A DNA stretch of 53,784 nucleotides from a bacterium. Lineage in GTDB: Bacteria; Planctomycetota; Planctomycetia; Planctomycetales; Planctomycetaceae. How positions within the stretch are numbered: the stretch's first letter is position 1; every line of letters begins with the position of its first letter. Below the pieces are notes generated by a model. The model was not told the DNA's origin. It worked only from the letters and a program-made list of their open reading frames with translations, and searched no databases. The DNA lies in the NCBI GenBank assembly GCA_016124895.1, contig WGMU01000037.1:1-53784 (forward strand), written 5' to 3'. Both the position numbers and the translations under genes were made by a program. Positions 36,472 to 44,338 of the stretch are shown piece by piece.

Positions 36472-37662
36472 TCAATCGTGAGACACCGCCAGTTGATGCG
36501 GCGATTTCTGCAGAACGGATCGCAATGCTGTGATCGCCGCCTGAGCCGCCAGGCGATTGCCGTAACGGTTCACGTGGACGATGTCGTTTGGCACGTAGGA
36601 CTGTACCGACCAGGGACGATTCTGCTGAAAGACAGAGGTAACGTCTGCGATGACGAGGCCGTGTTCGGCCGCGACGCTCCGCAGCGCTTCGTGGTAGTCC
36701 AGACGAATGCTCCAGTGACCGGCTGCGAGAGACTGGTCGGGCCACAGGACGAGGATCAGCGGTATGTTCCGCGAGGCGCAGAGGTCACCCATACGTTCGA
36801 TGTTAGCGCGAAAGGCGTCGAGTGGAACTCGTTGTGTCCAGTCGGGATTCGGTAGAAAATAGCTGTTCGTTGCGCTGTCTGCCCACTCGCGCGACGCGGG
36901 TTCTCTGGGCGGGTGCAGACACTTGTCGAGAAGCTGTACGGCCCGGCTCCGCAGCAGCACGCGACGCAGCGACCATTCGTTGAGGTGTGCAGCGTGCTCG
37001 GCGTCCGTCTGGTTATCCCAGGTCCAGAAGTCGTTGTTCGCGTACGAAGCAAACACGACGTCGGGCTGCAGGCGATCAAGTTCCTGTCGCATGTGCTGCA
37101 GTCCCTGATAGGACGTGTAGCCTGGCACGCCCGCGTTGATCACCTGAAAGCTCTGCAAAGGAGCCGCATCATCGCGGCGATCAGTAACGGTCGTTGAAAA
37201 CTCGATCGACTCGTTGAGCTGTTCTTCGAATTGAAACGGCCAGGTGTCCTCCATTCGGGCTCCGATGCCGAACGTGCTGCTGTCTCCGAAGCAGACGATG
37301 CGCGTTATGCCAGCGGGCATTTCGAGTGTGAACTCCGGGCTGCGGAATCCCAATGAATTCGAGATCGTGCCCTGCCAGTACGAGTTGCCCGGATCGTTGA
37401 TTTCAACGTTCGGTCGCAGCTTCCAGAACCGCTGCAGATCGACGTCGAGCATCAGGTCCGATTCCTGCGTCCCGAGAAACAGAACGAGTTCGCGAATCTG
37501 GCGAAAGCGGCCGTGCGCACTGTCAGACACAAGCAGACGGGCGGCGGCTTCAATGCTGCCGAAAAAGAGAATGCTCACCAACGCGGAATAAAGCAGCTTG
37601 CGACGCACGCTGAGGGAGCAACCATGCGGACGTGTCAGAATCAAGCTCTGCTGAGCAGTCAT
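36472..37662 (-). CDS. Membrane-anchored SGNH/GDSL hydrolase
   Basis: A 396-residue protein with an N-terminal membrane segment (LLYSALVSILFFGSIEAAARLL) and an SGNH hydrolase domain outside the membrane. Block I is RIVCFGDSSTFGIGA (nucleophile Ser in GDS), block III is FASYANND, and block V is DIVHVNRYGN (Asp and His of the catalytic set). Such enzymes act as esterases or O-acetyl hydrolases on carbohydrates. I prefer the ATG at 37662 (AAGG at nine bases) to the one at 37671. It is followed by nothing on its own strand; the substrate cannot be named. Confidence 0.85.
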   Translation of the reverse strand: MTAQQSLILTRPHGCSLSVRRKLLYSALVSILFFGSIEAAARLLVSDSAHGRFRQIRELVLFLGTQESDLMLDVDLQRFWKLRPNVEINDPGNSYWQGTISNSLGFRSPEFTLEMPAGITRIVCFGDSSTFGIGARMEDTWPFQFEEQLNESIEFSTTVTDRRDDAAPLQSFQVINAGVPGYTSYQGLQHMRQELDRLQPDVVFASYANNDFWTWDNQTDAEHAAHLNEWSLRRVLLRSRAVQLLDKCLHPPREPASREWADSATNSYFLPNPDWTQRVPLDAFRANIERMGDLCASRNIPLILVLWPDQSLAAGHWSIRLDYHEALRSVAAEHGLVIADVTSVFQQNRPWSVQSYVPNDIVHVNRYGNRLAAQAAITALRSVLQKSPHQLAVSHD

Positions 37663-37710
37663 GGCAGGCATCCTTGCCTAACAGGTCTGCTGGATCGAAC
37701 TCTGTCATCA

Positions 37711-39630
37711 TTAATCGGCAACGGCCCCGGCTGGCACAGCAGCGGCGTTCGTTTCGGCCAGTTCTCGACACAGACGGATCAGGCCGACGGCGGTCAGACC
37801 GAGCGATTCCAGAAGGTCGCCGCGGTTGCCATGTTCGACGAACTGGTCCGGAATGCCGAGTCGCTTGATGTGTCCGGTATTGAGCCCGGCGTCGCTGGCC
37901 GCTTCCAGGACGGCACTGCCGAAGCCGCCGACGATGGTCGACTCTTCAATCGTCACAACAAACGGGCATTCGCGGACGGCTCGCAGAATCGTTTCCGTAT
38001 CGAGCGGTTTCGCGAAGCGGGCATTGATCACGCCGATGTCGAGACCATCTTTCTGCAGCTTTTCGGTGGCAGCGACGCAGTCAGTAAACAGACTGCCGAA
38101 GGCGACCAGCATTCCGTCGGTGCCCCATGAGTAGACTTCTGAGCGTCCGAGTTCAACTGGTGCAGCCGGCCGTTCAACTTTCTGGGCACCAGTTTTCGGA
38201 TAACGGATTGAGACCGGCCCGTTGTTTGTGAGCGCGAAGTCGAGCATCGGTGCGACGTCGGCCTCGTCTCCCGGAGCCATCACGGTGATGTTCGGGAACG
38301 ACCGCATGTAAGTGTTGTCAAAGACGCCGTGATGCGTCGGTCCGTCGGGACCGCAGAGTCCGGCGCGATCGAGCGTGAAAATGACCGGCAGATTCTGCAG
38401 TGCGACTTCCTGGAAAATCTGGTCGTAGCTGCGCTGCAGGAAGGTGCTGTAAATGTCGACGATGGGCCGCATCCCGGTCTTTGCCATACCAGCTGCGAAG
38501 GCGACGGCATGACCTTCGGTGATTCCGGTATCGAAAAAGCGGTCCGGGAAGTCCGACCGGACTTTGCCCAGGTCGTTACCGGCACACATTGCAGCGGTCA
38601 GCACGCAGACGCGATGATCGCGTTTCATCAGCCTGTAAATCGCGTCGCTGACGAGGTTCGTATAAGCCGGCGACTTGCTCTTTGTAACCGGGACGATTTC
38701 ATTGTCTTCGTTGCGGCGGAACGGAGCCGGCGTGTGGAAACGGACAGGGTCCTCGCAGGCGGGTTCAAATCCGTGGCCCTTCTCCGTGAGCACGTGCAGC
38801 ATCACGGGGCCTTTGACGTCCTTGACCAGTTCAAGCTGTCGACGCAGCGCCGTGATGTCGTGACCGTCGACCGGGCCGACGTAGCGGAAGCCCAGTTCCT
38901 CAAACAGCATCCCGCCGTGCAGGATGCCTTTGACGGCTTCCTTCACGTTGCCGAGTGCGTGCTCGACCGATTCGCCCACAACGGGCAGTTTGTTGAGCAG
39001 CCAGGAAACGTCGCGCTTCAATCCGTTATAAAACGGTGCCAGCCGGGCTTTATCGAGGTACTCGGCCAGACCGCCAACGCGCGGGCAGATACCCATGCGG
39101 TTGTCGTTGAGAACGACCAGCAGGTCCTGCTTGAGCCCGACGGCGTTACTCATCGCTTCCCAGACGATGCCCGACGGCAACGCTCCATCGCCGATGACCG
39201 CGACGGCCCGACGATCATCCTGTCCGAGCAGATCGTCGCCGGCTTTCAACCCAGCCACTGTCGAGACGCTGCTGCCGGCGTGCCCGGTCATAAACAGGTC
39301 GTAGTCCGATTCGGCCGGGTTCGGATAACCCATGATCCCGCCGCGCGTGCGGATCGTCTTGAATTCGCTGTACCGGCCGGTCACCAGTTTGTGCGGATAG
39401 ATCTGATGACCGGTGTCCCAGATCAGTCGGTCTTTCGAGAAGTCAAAGACGAGGTGCAGAGCAATGCACAGCTCGACGACTCCCAGATTGCTGGCGAAGT
39501 GAGCGGCCCGGTCTTCGACGACCGAACATAGAGCTTCGCGGATTTCCGCGGCGAGCTGTTCAAGCTGGGCCGGGGTGAACTTATCCAGATCGCGCGGTGA
39601 CTTAATCTCTGGCAGCAGTTCGAGCTTCAT
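37711..39630 (-). CDS. dxs: 1-deoxy-D-xylulose-5-phosphate synthase
   Basis: A 639-residue thiamine-diphosphate enzyme that joins pyruvate and glyceraldehyde-3-phosphate in the first step of the MEP isoprenoid pathway. The cofactor site GDGALPSG...LNDNRMGI, the catalytic EGHAVAFAAGMAKTGMRPIV and the substrate motif DRAGLCGPDGPTHHGVFDNT are all present. DLDKFTPAQLEQLAAEIR at the N-terminus is the usual opening. Its ATG overlaps the ispA stop by one base (TGATG), so the two are translationally coupled and supply adjacent parts of isoprenoid synthesis. Confidence 0.96.
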   Translation of the reverse strand: MKLELLPEIKSPRDLDKFTPAQLEQLAAEIREALCSVVEDRAAHFASNLGVVELCIALHLVFDFSKDRLIWDTGHQIYPHKLVTGRYSEFKTIRTRGGIMGYPNPAESDYDLFMTGHAGSSVSTVAGLKAGDDLLGQDDRRAVAVIGDGALPSGIVWEAMSNAVGLKQDLLVVLNDNRMGICPRVGGLAEYLDKARLAPFYNGLKRDVSWLLNKLPVVGESVEHALGNVKEAVKGILHGGMLFEELGFRYVGPVDGHDITALRRQLELVKDVKGPVMLHVLTEKGHGFEPACEDPVRFHTPAPFRRNEDNEIVPVTKSKSPAYTNLVSDAIYRLMKRDHRVCVLTAAMCAGNDLGKVRSDFPDRFFDTGITEGHAVAFAAGMAKTGMRPIVDIYSTFLQRSYDQIFQEVALQNLPVIFTLDRAGLCGPDGPTHHGVFDNTYMRSFPNITVMAPGDEADVAPMLDFALTNNGPVSIRYPKTGAQKVERPAAPVELGRSEVYSWGTDGMLVAFGSLFTDCVAATEKLQKDGLDIGVINARFAKPLDTETILRAVRECPFVVTIEESTIVGGFGSAVLEAASDAGLNTGHIKRLGIPDQFVEHGNRGDLLESLGLTAVGLIRLCRELAETNAAAVPAGAVAD

Positions 39631-40553
39631 CAGTGATCTCTTTCCAGAATAAAACGCGCCACGGCGTCCAGCCGGTGGCCTCGATCACCCAATGCGGCGA
39701 TCGAGCAGCGGGCTTCGTCGATCAATGACTCCGCCCGGCGGCGACTTTCGTCAATTCCGAGCAAACCCGGATAGGTGAGTTTACCGTGATCGGCGTCTTT
39801 GCGAAGCCCTTTCCCCATTCTGGCGGCGTCGCCCGTCACGTCCAACAGGTCATCCGCAATCTGAAATGCCAGGCCAACACATTTTCCAAAATGATCGAGC
39901 AGTTCGACGGTCGCCGGTTCAGCACGAGCAACACGCGCTCCCATCGTCAGACTCGACCGCAGCAGCCGTCCGGTTTTCCGCAGATGGATCTCTTCGAGCT
40001 GGTCGAGGGCTGAGAGCTGAGGGCCGAGGGTTGAAGTCGCAGACGCTGAGATCTCCTGGCCCTCAGCCCTCAGCCCTCGACCCTCCGCTTCTAAGTCCGC
40101 CATCTGGCCGCCAACCATTCCCTCGACACCCGCGGCTGACGCCAGGTCGGCGACACAACTGATCGCGACTTCCGCCGGCTGGATGTTTCGTGCGATGACC
40201 TCGAACGCCAGCGTGAGCAGCCCGTCGCCCGCGAGAATTGCCGTCGCTTCGTCGAACTGTCTGTGGTTCGTCGGCCGGCCGCGACGCAGGTCGTCATCGT
40301 CCATCGCGGGCAGGTCGTCGTGGATCAGTGAGTATGTATGGATCATCTCGATAGCGACCGAGGCGGGGACGGCATCTTCGATCGCTCCCCCGCACGCCTC
40401 GCAGGCCATCAGTACGAGCACGGGCCGCAACCGTTTGCCACCCGCTTCGACCGAGTACCGCATGGCCTCTTCCAGACGGCGGGGACAGGTTTCGGCACAG
40501 GTCAGGTAACGATCAAGTCCCGCCTCAACAATTGGAATCAGGTCGTCCCACAC
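39630..40553 (-). CDS. ispA: Polyprenyl (farnesyl/geranylgeranyl) diphosphate synthase
   Basis: A 307-residue trans-prenyltransferase. The first Asp-rich motif is SLIHDDLPAMDDDDLRRG (79-88 core) and the second is FQIADDLLDVTGD. It elongates isopentenyl/dimethylallyl diphosphate from the MEP pathway. The start is GTG at 40553 with AAGGAA upstream. About residues 157-183 form an extra loop (EGRGLRAEGQEISASATSTL) not expected in the family between MADLEAEG and LEEIHLRKTG; it is encoded by an inverted repeat at 40003-40080, inserted in frame. The loop lies in a variable connector, so activity is probably kept. Product chain length cannot be fixed. Confidence 0.93.
   Translation of the reverse strand: MWDDLIPIVEAGLDRYLTCAETCPRRLEEAMRYSVEAGGKRLRPVLVLMACEACGGAIEDAVPASVAIEMIHTYSLIHDDLPAMDDDDLRRGRPTNHRQFDEATAILAGDGLLTLAFEVIARNIQPAEVAISCVADLASAAGVEGMVGGQMADLEAEGRGLRAEGQEISASATSTLGPQLSALDQLEEIHLRKTGRLLRSSLTMGARVARAEPATVELLDHFGKCVGLAFQIADDLLDVTGDAARMGKGLRKDADHGKLTYPGLLGIDESRRRAESLIDEARCSIAALGDRGHRLDAVARFILERDH
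40003..40080. repeat. In-frame inverted repeat inside ispA
   Basis: Two 23-base arms (40003-40025 and 40058-40080) are reverse complements with a single mismatch, separated by 32 bases. Each arm is built from copies of a GAGGGCT-like heptad. The element adds about 27 residues to ispA without a frameshift. It reads as a Gly/Leu/Arg/Ala/Glu peptide on the gene strand and is open on the other strand too. Confidence 0.8.
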
Positions 40554-40623
40554 AGGCGGGTTCCTTGCCGTGATGAGTTATGTCACCGGTCTGGCTCTGT
40601 ATCGACATGTCGAATTCAACGTT

Positions 40624-40670
40624 GCCGCATTTGCCAGAATGCGGGCTTCTCGCACTCTGGCGAGTGCGGC
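40624..40670. repeat. Twin-hairpin (BIME-like) intergenic repeat
   Basis: Two 20-base units, at 40624-40643 and 40651-40670, are inverted copies of each other (16 of 20 positions). Each folds into its own 7-bp hairpin: CCGCATT/AATGCGG and CGCACTC/GAGTGCG. Seven bases separate them. This is the architecture of paired REP units. It lies between the CheY-like gene and ispA and may attenuate read-through. Confidence 0.7.
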
Positions 40671-40699
40671 TACGGAGTTTTCAGCAGCCAGAGCCTGAA

Positions 40700-41179
40700 T
40701 CAAGTCTCGTCGTGCTGATCGTCGCCTTCGCCAGCCTCTTCCCGCTCAACCTCTTTCAGGTATTCGAGCAGTCGGTCGCGTTCGTTGGTCAGGTGCCGGA
40801 CCCGCAGCAGCGAACGGACGCGCGTCGTCAGTTCCAGACGATTGACGGGCTTCGTCAGGAAGTCGTCGCAGCCGGCCGCGACGGCCTTTTCGATATCGCC
40901 CATCTCGTTCAGCGCGGTGACCATCAGGATCGGGATGCCCGCTGTCGCCGTGTCGCCTTTGAGCTGCTTGCAGACTTCGTAGCCGCTCATCCGTGGCATC
41001 ATGATGTCGAGCAGAATCAGATCCGGCTGAAACGAGGCGACGCGGTCGATCGTCTCCTGACCATCGAACGCCATCGCGATTTCGTAGTCGCCGTCTGCCA
41101 GGTAGGCTTCAAGCAGTTCGCAGTTCTGTTCGTTGTCGTCGGCAATGAGGACTTTCGACGGCTGAGCAGATTCCGACAT
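40700..41179 (-). CDS. CheY-like single-domain response regulator
   Basis: A 159-residue protein. The receiver fold is complete: acidic pocket IADDN, phospho-acceptor Asp in LILLDIMMPRMSGYEVCKQL, TALNEMGD and the conserved Lys in FLTKPVNRLEL. No output domain follows, only a charged helical tail of about 35 residues (NERDRLLEYLKEVEREEAGE), probably a coiled coil. The start at 41179 has AGGTG upstream; the in-frame start at 41245 is outside the fold. The partner kinase is not adjacent. It precedes ispA-dxs on the same strand by about 150 bases, with a twin hairpin between. Confidence 0.9.
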   Translation of the reverse strand: MSESAQPSKVLIADDNEQNCELLEAYLADGDYEIAMAFDGQETIDRVASFQPDLILLDIMMPRMSGYEVCKQLKGDTATAGIPILMVTALNEMGDIEKAVAAGCDDFLTKPVNRLELTTRVRSLLRVRHLTNERDRLLEYLKEVEREEAGEGDDQHDET

Positions 41180-41458
41180 CCCTGACACCTGTTGAGAATG
41201 CTGAGCGTGACAGAAAGCCGCGATAAGAGACGCGGCAGGGCTCAACCGCCCGCAGCACTCTCCGCGAAAACGGCGGAAGTATAGACGCCAGCCCGCTTCT
41301 CAGAAACCAGTCGACGATTGCGTCGCGCGACACCGACGGGGAATCAGCGAATCGGCGCCTCCCGCGGGATGGGCGGTCGGCGTTTTGATGGCCTACGATG
41401 CTGAGTGGGCGTTTCCACGCTCCCGCAAAATGTTCCACCACTTTCGGAGACGCATCGC

Positions 41459-42898
41459 ATGATCTGCTCAGCCGTTCGATTTCTGACTTTGAACGTCGCG
41501 GCCGCGGCGGGACTTCTGGCGACGAACTTCAATTCGGCAAACGCAGCTTGCGCCACTGAGCGACCCAACATTCTGCTTCTGGTCAGCGACGATCAGCGGC
41601 CAGACACGATCCACGCACTGGGTAACCATCTGATCCAGACGCCGAATCTTGACCGCCTGGTCAAATCGGGCACGGTGTTCACTCGGGCGACCTGCGCGAA
41701 TCCCATCTGCACGCCCAGCCGCGCCGAAATCCTGTCCGGCTGCAACAGCTTCCGGAACGGCGTGCTCGATTTTGGACGGGGCATCAAACCCGAGCTGCCG
41801 ACGATGCCGAAGTGGTTCGCTGCAGCGGGGTATCGCACGTTTTACGTCGGGAAATGGCACAACGACGGTGTGCCGATCGAGCGTGGCTATTCCGCCACAA
41901 AGGGGCTGTATCGAGGCGGCGGCGGGAAGTTCTACAAGCCACAGGTCGACTGGGCCGGCCGGCCGGTGACCGGCTATCGTGGCTGGATCTTTCAGGACGA
42001 TGCAGGAACTCTGTTCCCGGAACTCGGCGTCGGTCTCACCCCGGACATCAGCTCGAAATTCGCGGAAGCGGCGGTTTCGTTGATCGACGAGTCAGCGAAG
42101 TCGGATCAGCCGTTCTTTCTGCACGTCAACTTCACCTCGCCGCACGATCCCCTGCTGCTGCCGCCCGGCTGGGAGAAAACGTACGACGCGGCGTCGATGC
42201 CGCTGCCGAAAAACTTTGCTCCACGGCACCCGTTCGATCACGGCAACTTCGACGGACGCGACGAGCAGCTCTTCAAGTGGCCGCGCACGCCCGAGGAAAC
42301 CCGTGGCGAACTGGCGGCATACTACTCAGTCATTTCGTACATGGATCAGCAGATCGGCCGCATTCTCGACACGCTGCACACGACCGGGCAGGACAAAAAC
42401 ACCATCGTTGTCTTCACGAGCGATCATGGTCTCGCCGTCGGCAGTCACGGGCTGCGAGGCAAGCAGAGCATGTACGAACACACGATCGGAGTCCCACTGC
42501 TGATGTCCGGTCCCGGCATTCCGGCCGGAGAACAGCGTTCTGCTCAGTGCTATCTGCGCGATCTGTTTCCGACGCTGGCCGACCTGGCGAGGCTCGATCC
42601 TCCTGGTGATCGCATTGACGGTCGCAGTCTCGGCCCGATCCTGCGCAACGAGCAGTCTGAAATCCATCCGTTCGTGATCGGTTATTTCCGAAACTTCCAG
42701 CGAATGATTCGCGACGGCCACTGGAAGTACATCGAATACCCCGAGGTCAACGTAACGCAACTGTTCGATCTCGCTGGCGATCCAAACGAGTTGAATAACC
42801 TCACCGCCGAAAAGCAGTACGCTGACCAGCGGCGGATGCTCGTTGAAAAGCTGCACGGCTGGCTGAAGCAGAATGGCGATCCGCTGTTTGCTCAGTAG
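41459..42898 (+). CDS. Exported formylglycine sulfatase 1
   Basis: A 479-residue type I sulfatase. A signal peptide covers about residues 1-30 (ending NSANAA). Metal-binding Asp residues lie in LLVSDDQRPDT (44-45). The formylglycine Cys is C84 in the CxPSR motif ICTPSRAEILSG, so a formylglycine-generating enzyme encoded elsewhere is needed. FTSDHGLAVGSHGLRGKQSMYEH is the second metal/active-site region. Planctomycetes use such enzymes on sulfated algal polysaccharides; the precise substrate cannot be told. The start at 41459 has GGAGA upstream. Confidence 0.93.
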   Translation: MICSAVRFLTLNVAAAAGLLATNFNSANAACATERPNILLLVSDDQRPDTIHALGNHLIQTPNLDRLVKSGTVFTRATCANPICTPSRAEILSGCNSFRNGVLDFGRGIKPELPTMPKWFAAAGYRTFYVGKWHNDGVPIERGYSATKGLYRGGGGKFYKPQVDWAGRPVTGYRGWIFQDDAGTLFPELGVGLTPDISSKFAEAAVSLIDESAKSDQPFFLHVNFTSPHDPLLLPPGWEKTYDAASMPLPKNFAPRHPFDHGNFDGRDEQLFKWPRTPEETRGELAAYYSVISYMDQQIGRILDTLHTTGQDKNTIVVFTSDHGLAVGSHGLRGKQSMYEHTIGVPLLMSGPGIPAGEQRSAQCYLRDLFPTLADLARLDPPGDRIDGRSLGPILRNEQSEIHPFVIGYFRNFQRMIRDGHWKYIEYPEVNVTQLFDLAGDPNELNNLTAEKQYADQRRMLVEKLHGWLKQNGDPLFAQ

Positions 42899-43321
42899 AT
42901 CAGTTGTTGCTGATCTGGGGCAATTTGCTGAGGTCGCGTGTATTGCGTCGCAACAGCAAGTCGCAGAATTCGGCAGGGGATTCCCCCATCAGGTTTTGCG
43001 GTCGGAAAGAATCAGTCTCGTTTTTCCCGAGGAATGCAGCGATCTTCCAGGAAAATCGAAGACTTTTTGTCGACGGCACGCCAGATGCAATAAGACTCCG
43101 CCATGCCGGTGGCAGGCGTTGGCCCGCACCTGTCATCGTCGGTCAAGGACGCCGTGGGAGTTTCGACTTCCACGGCGTTCTTTTTTTTGCGCTCCGCTCT
43201 CAGCCTGCCGGTGGAAAGCTCTGAGTCGCTCAGGTCGGGTGACATCAGCAAGTCGGGCCGGAATAATCGCCCCGCTTGAAACAACGAACGACTGTTTTCC
43301 TTCAGCACGCGGAGCAAACTC
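42899..43321. other. Intergenic region with hairpins and terminator
   Basis: A 423-base region between sulfatase 1 and the aldo/keto reductase gene. It holds a 9-bp hairpin (43108-43116 with 43129-43137, two G-T pairs) followed at once by a strong T-tailed terminator at 43149. Short frames occur on both strands, including a 78-codon one on the minus strand ending at 42900, but none has clear homology or a ribosome binding site. The structured 3' end could belong to the sulfatase mRNA or to an independent small RNA. Confidence 0.45.
43149..43188 (+). terminator. Strong intrinsic terminator
   Basis: A perfect nine-base-pair GC-rich stem (ACGCCGTGG at 43149-43157 with CCACGGCGT at 43170-43178), a 12-base loop, then TC and eight consecutive T. 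It is the best intrinsic terminator in the window, and it lies 250 bases after the sulfatase stop codon. Confidence 0.85.
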
Positions 43322-44338
43322 ATGGAGTATCGGAATCTCGGCAAGTCGGGTGTCAAGGTCTCACCAATCTGCCTCGGCACAATGATGTTCGGCGGCCAGA
43401 CCAGCGAAGCGGACTCGATCCGGATCATTCACAAGGCGATTGACCTGGGCATCAACTTTCTGGACACCGCGGACATGTACAACGCGGGCGAATCCGAAGT
43501 TGTTGTGGGAAAAGCGATCGTGGACCGCCGGGACGACGTCGTGCTCGCGACCAAAGGCGTCCAGAAAATGGGCGATGGTCCGAACGATAAAGGAGCCAGC
43601 CGCAAGCACCTGATGAAGGCGCTCGACGACAGTCTGCGACGGCTCGATACCGATTACGTCGATATCTACTACTACCACGTGCCGGATTATGACACGCCGA
43701 TCGATGAATCGCTGCGGGCGCTCGACGACATGGTCCGTTCGGGCAAGGTCCACTACATCGGCTGCTCGAACTTCCGGGCGTGGCGGCTGTGCGAAGCGCT
43801 GTGGACCAGTGACCGGCTGAACCTGCACGCGTTCTCGGTCCTGCAGCCGCTCTACAACATCGTCAATCGTGATATCGAAGTCGAAGTCCTGCCGCTGTGC
43901 CAGGAGCACGGGATCGGCGTCGTCAGCTACTCGCCGCTGGCCCGCGGCATCCTGACAGGCAAGTACAAGCCTGGTGAAAGCTTCCCCGAAGGCAGCCGTG
44001 CATCCCGCAGCGACCCGCGAATGCTGCAGGCGGAACTGCGTGAGTCGAGCCTCGAAATCGCGCAGTCGATTGCCGAGCACGCTGAAGGCACGAAGGGCTG
44101 CGCGGCATCGCACTTCGCCCTCGCGTGGGCGCTGGCGAATCCGATCGTCACGTCGATCATTCTCGGTCCGAAGACGGTCGACCAGTTCAATGACAACCTG
44201 AAGTGTCTGGACGTCGAGATCACTGCGGCCGACGAGGACTTCATCGACGGACTGGTCCCACCGGGCGAGCACAGCGGCAAGGGCTTTCAGGATTCGGCGT
44301 ACCCGGTCTTCGGACGTCCGCGGAAGGCTTACGTTTGA
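43322..44338 (+). CDS. Aldo/keto reductase
   Basis: A 338-residue NAD(P)H-dependent oxidoreductase of the AKR superfamily. The catalytic residues are D48 and Y53 (FLDTADMYNAGESE), K78 (VLATKGV) and the His in DIYYYHVPDYDTPID. The C-terminal cofactor segment is IVTSIILGPKTVDQFNDNLK. GGAG precedes the ATG. The substrate is not evident. Its stop overlaps the cobA-hemD start (TGATG), so the two genes are coupled, although no metabolic link between them is obvious. Confidence 0.93.
   Translation: MEYRNLGKSGVKVSPICLGTMMFGGQTSEADSIRIIHKAIDLGINFLDTADMYNAGESEVVVGKAIVDRRDDVVLATKGVQKMGDGPNDKGASRKHLMKALDDSLRRLDTDYVDIYYYHVPDYDTPIDESLRALDDMVRSGKVHYIGCSNFRAWRLCEALWTSDRLNLHAFSVLQPLYNIVNRDIEVEVLPLCQEHGIGVVSYSPLARGILTGKYKPGESFPEGSRASRSDPRMLQAELRESSLEIAQSIAEHAEGTKGCAASHFALAWALANPIVTSIILGPKTVDQFNDNLKCLDVEITAADEDFIDGLVPPGEHSGKGFQDSAYPVFGRPRKAYV

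Noticed and set aside
42900-43136. A 78-codon minus-strand ORF between sulfatase 1 and the aldo/keto reductase gene
   Set aside because: No clear ribosome binding site or homology, and it lies in a region rich in hairpins; kept only as a note in the intergenic entry.
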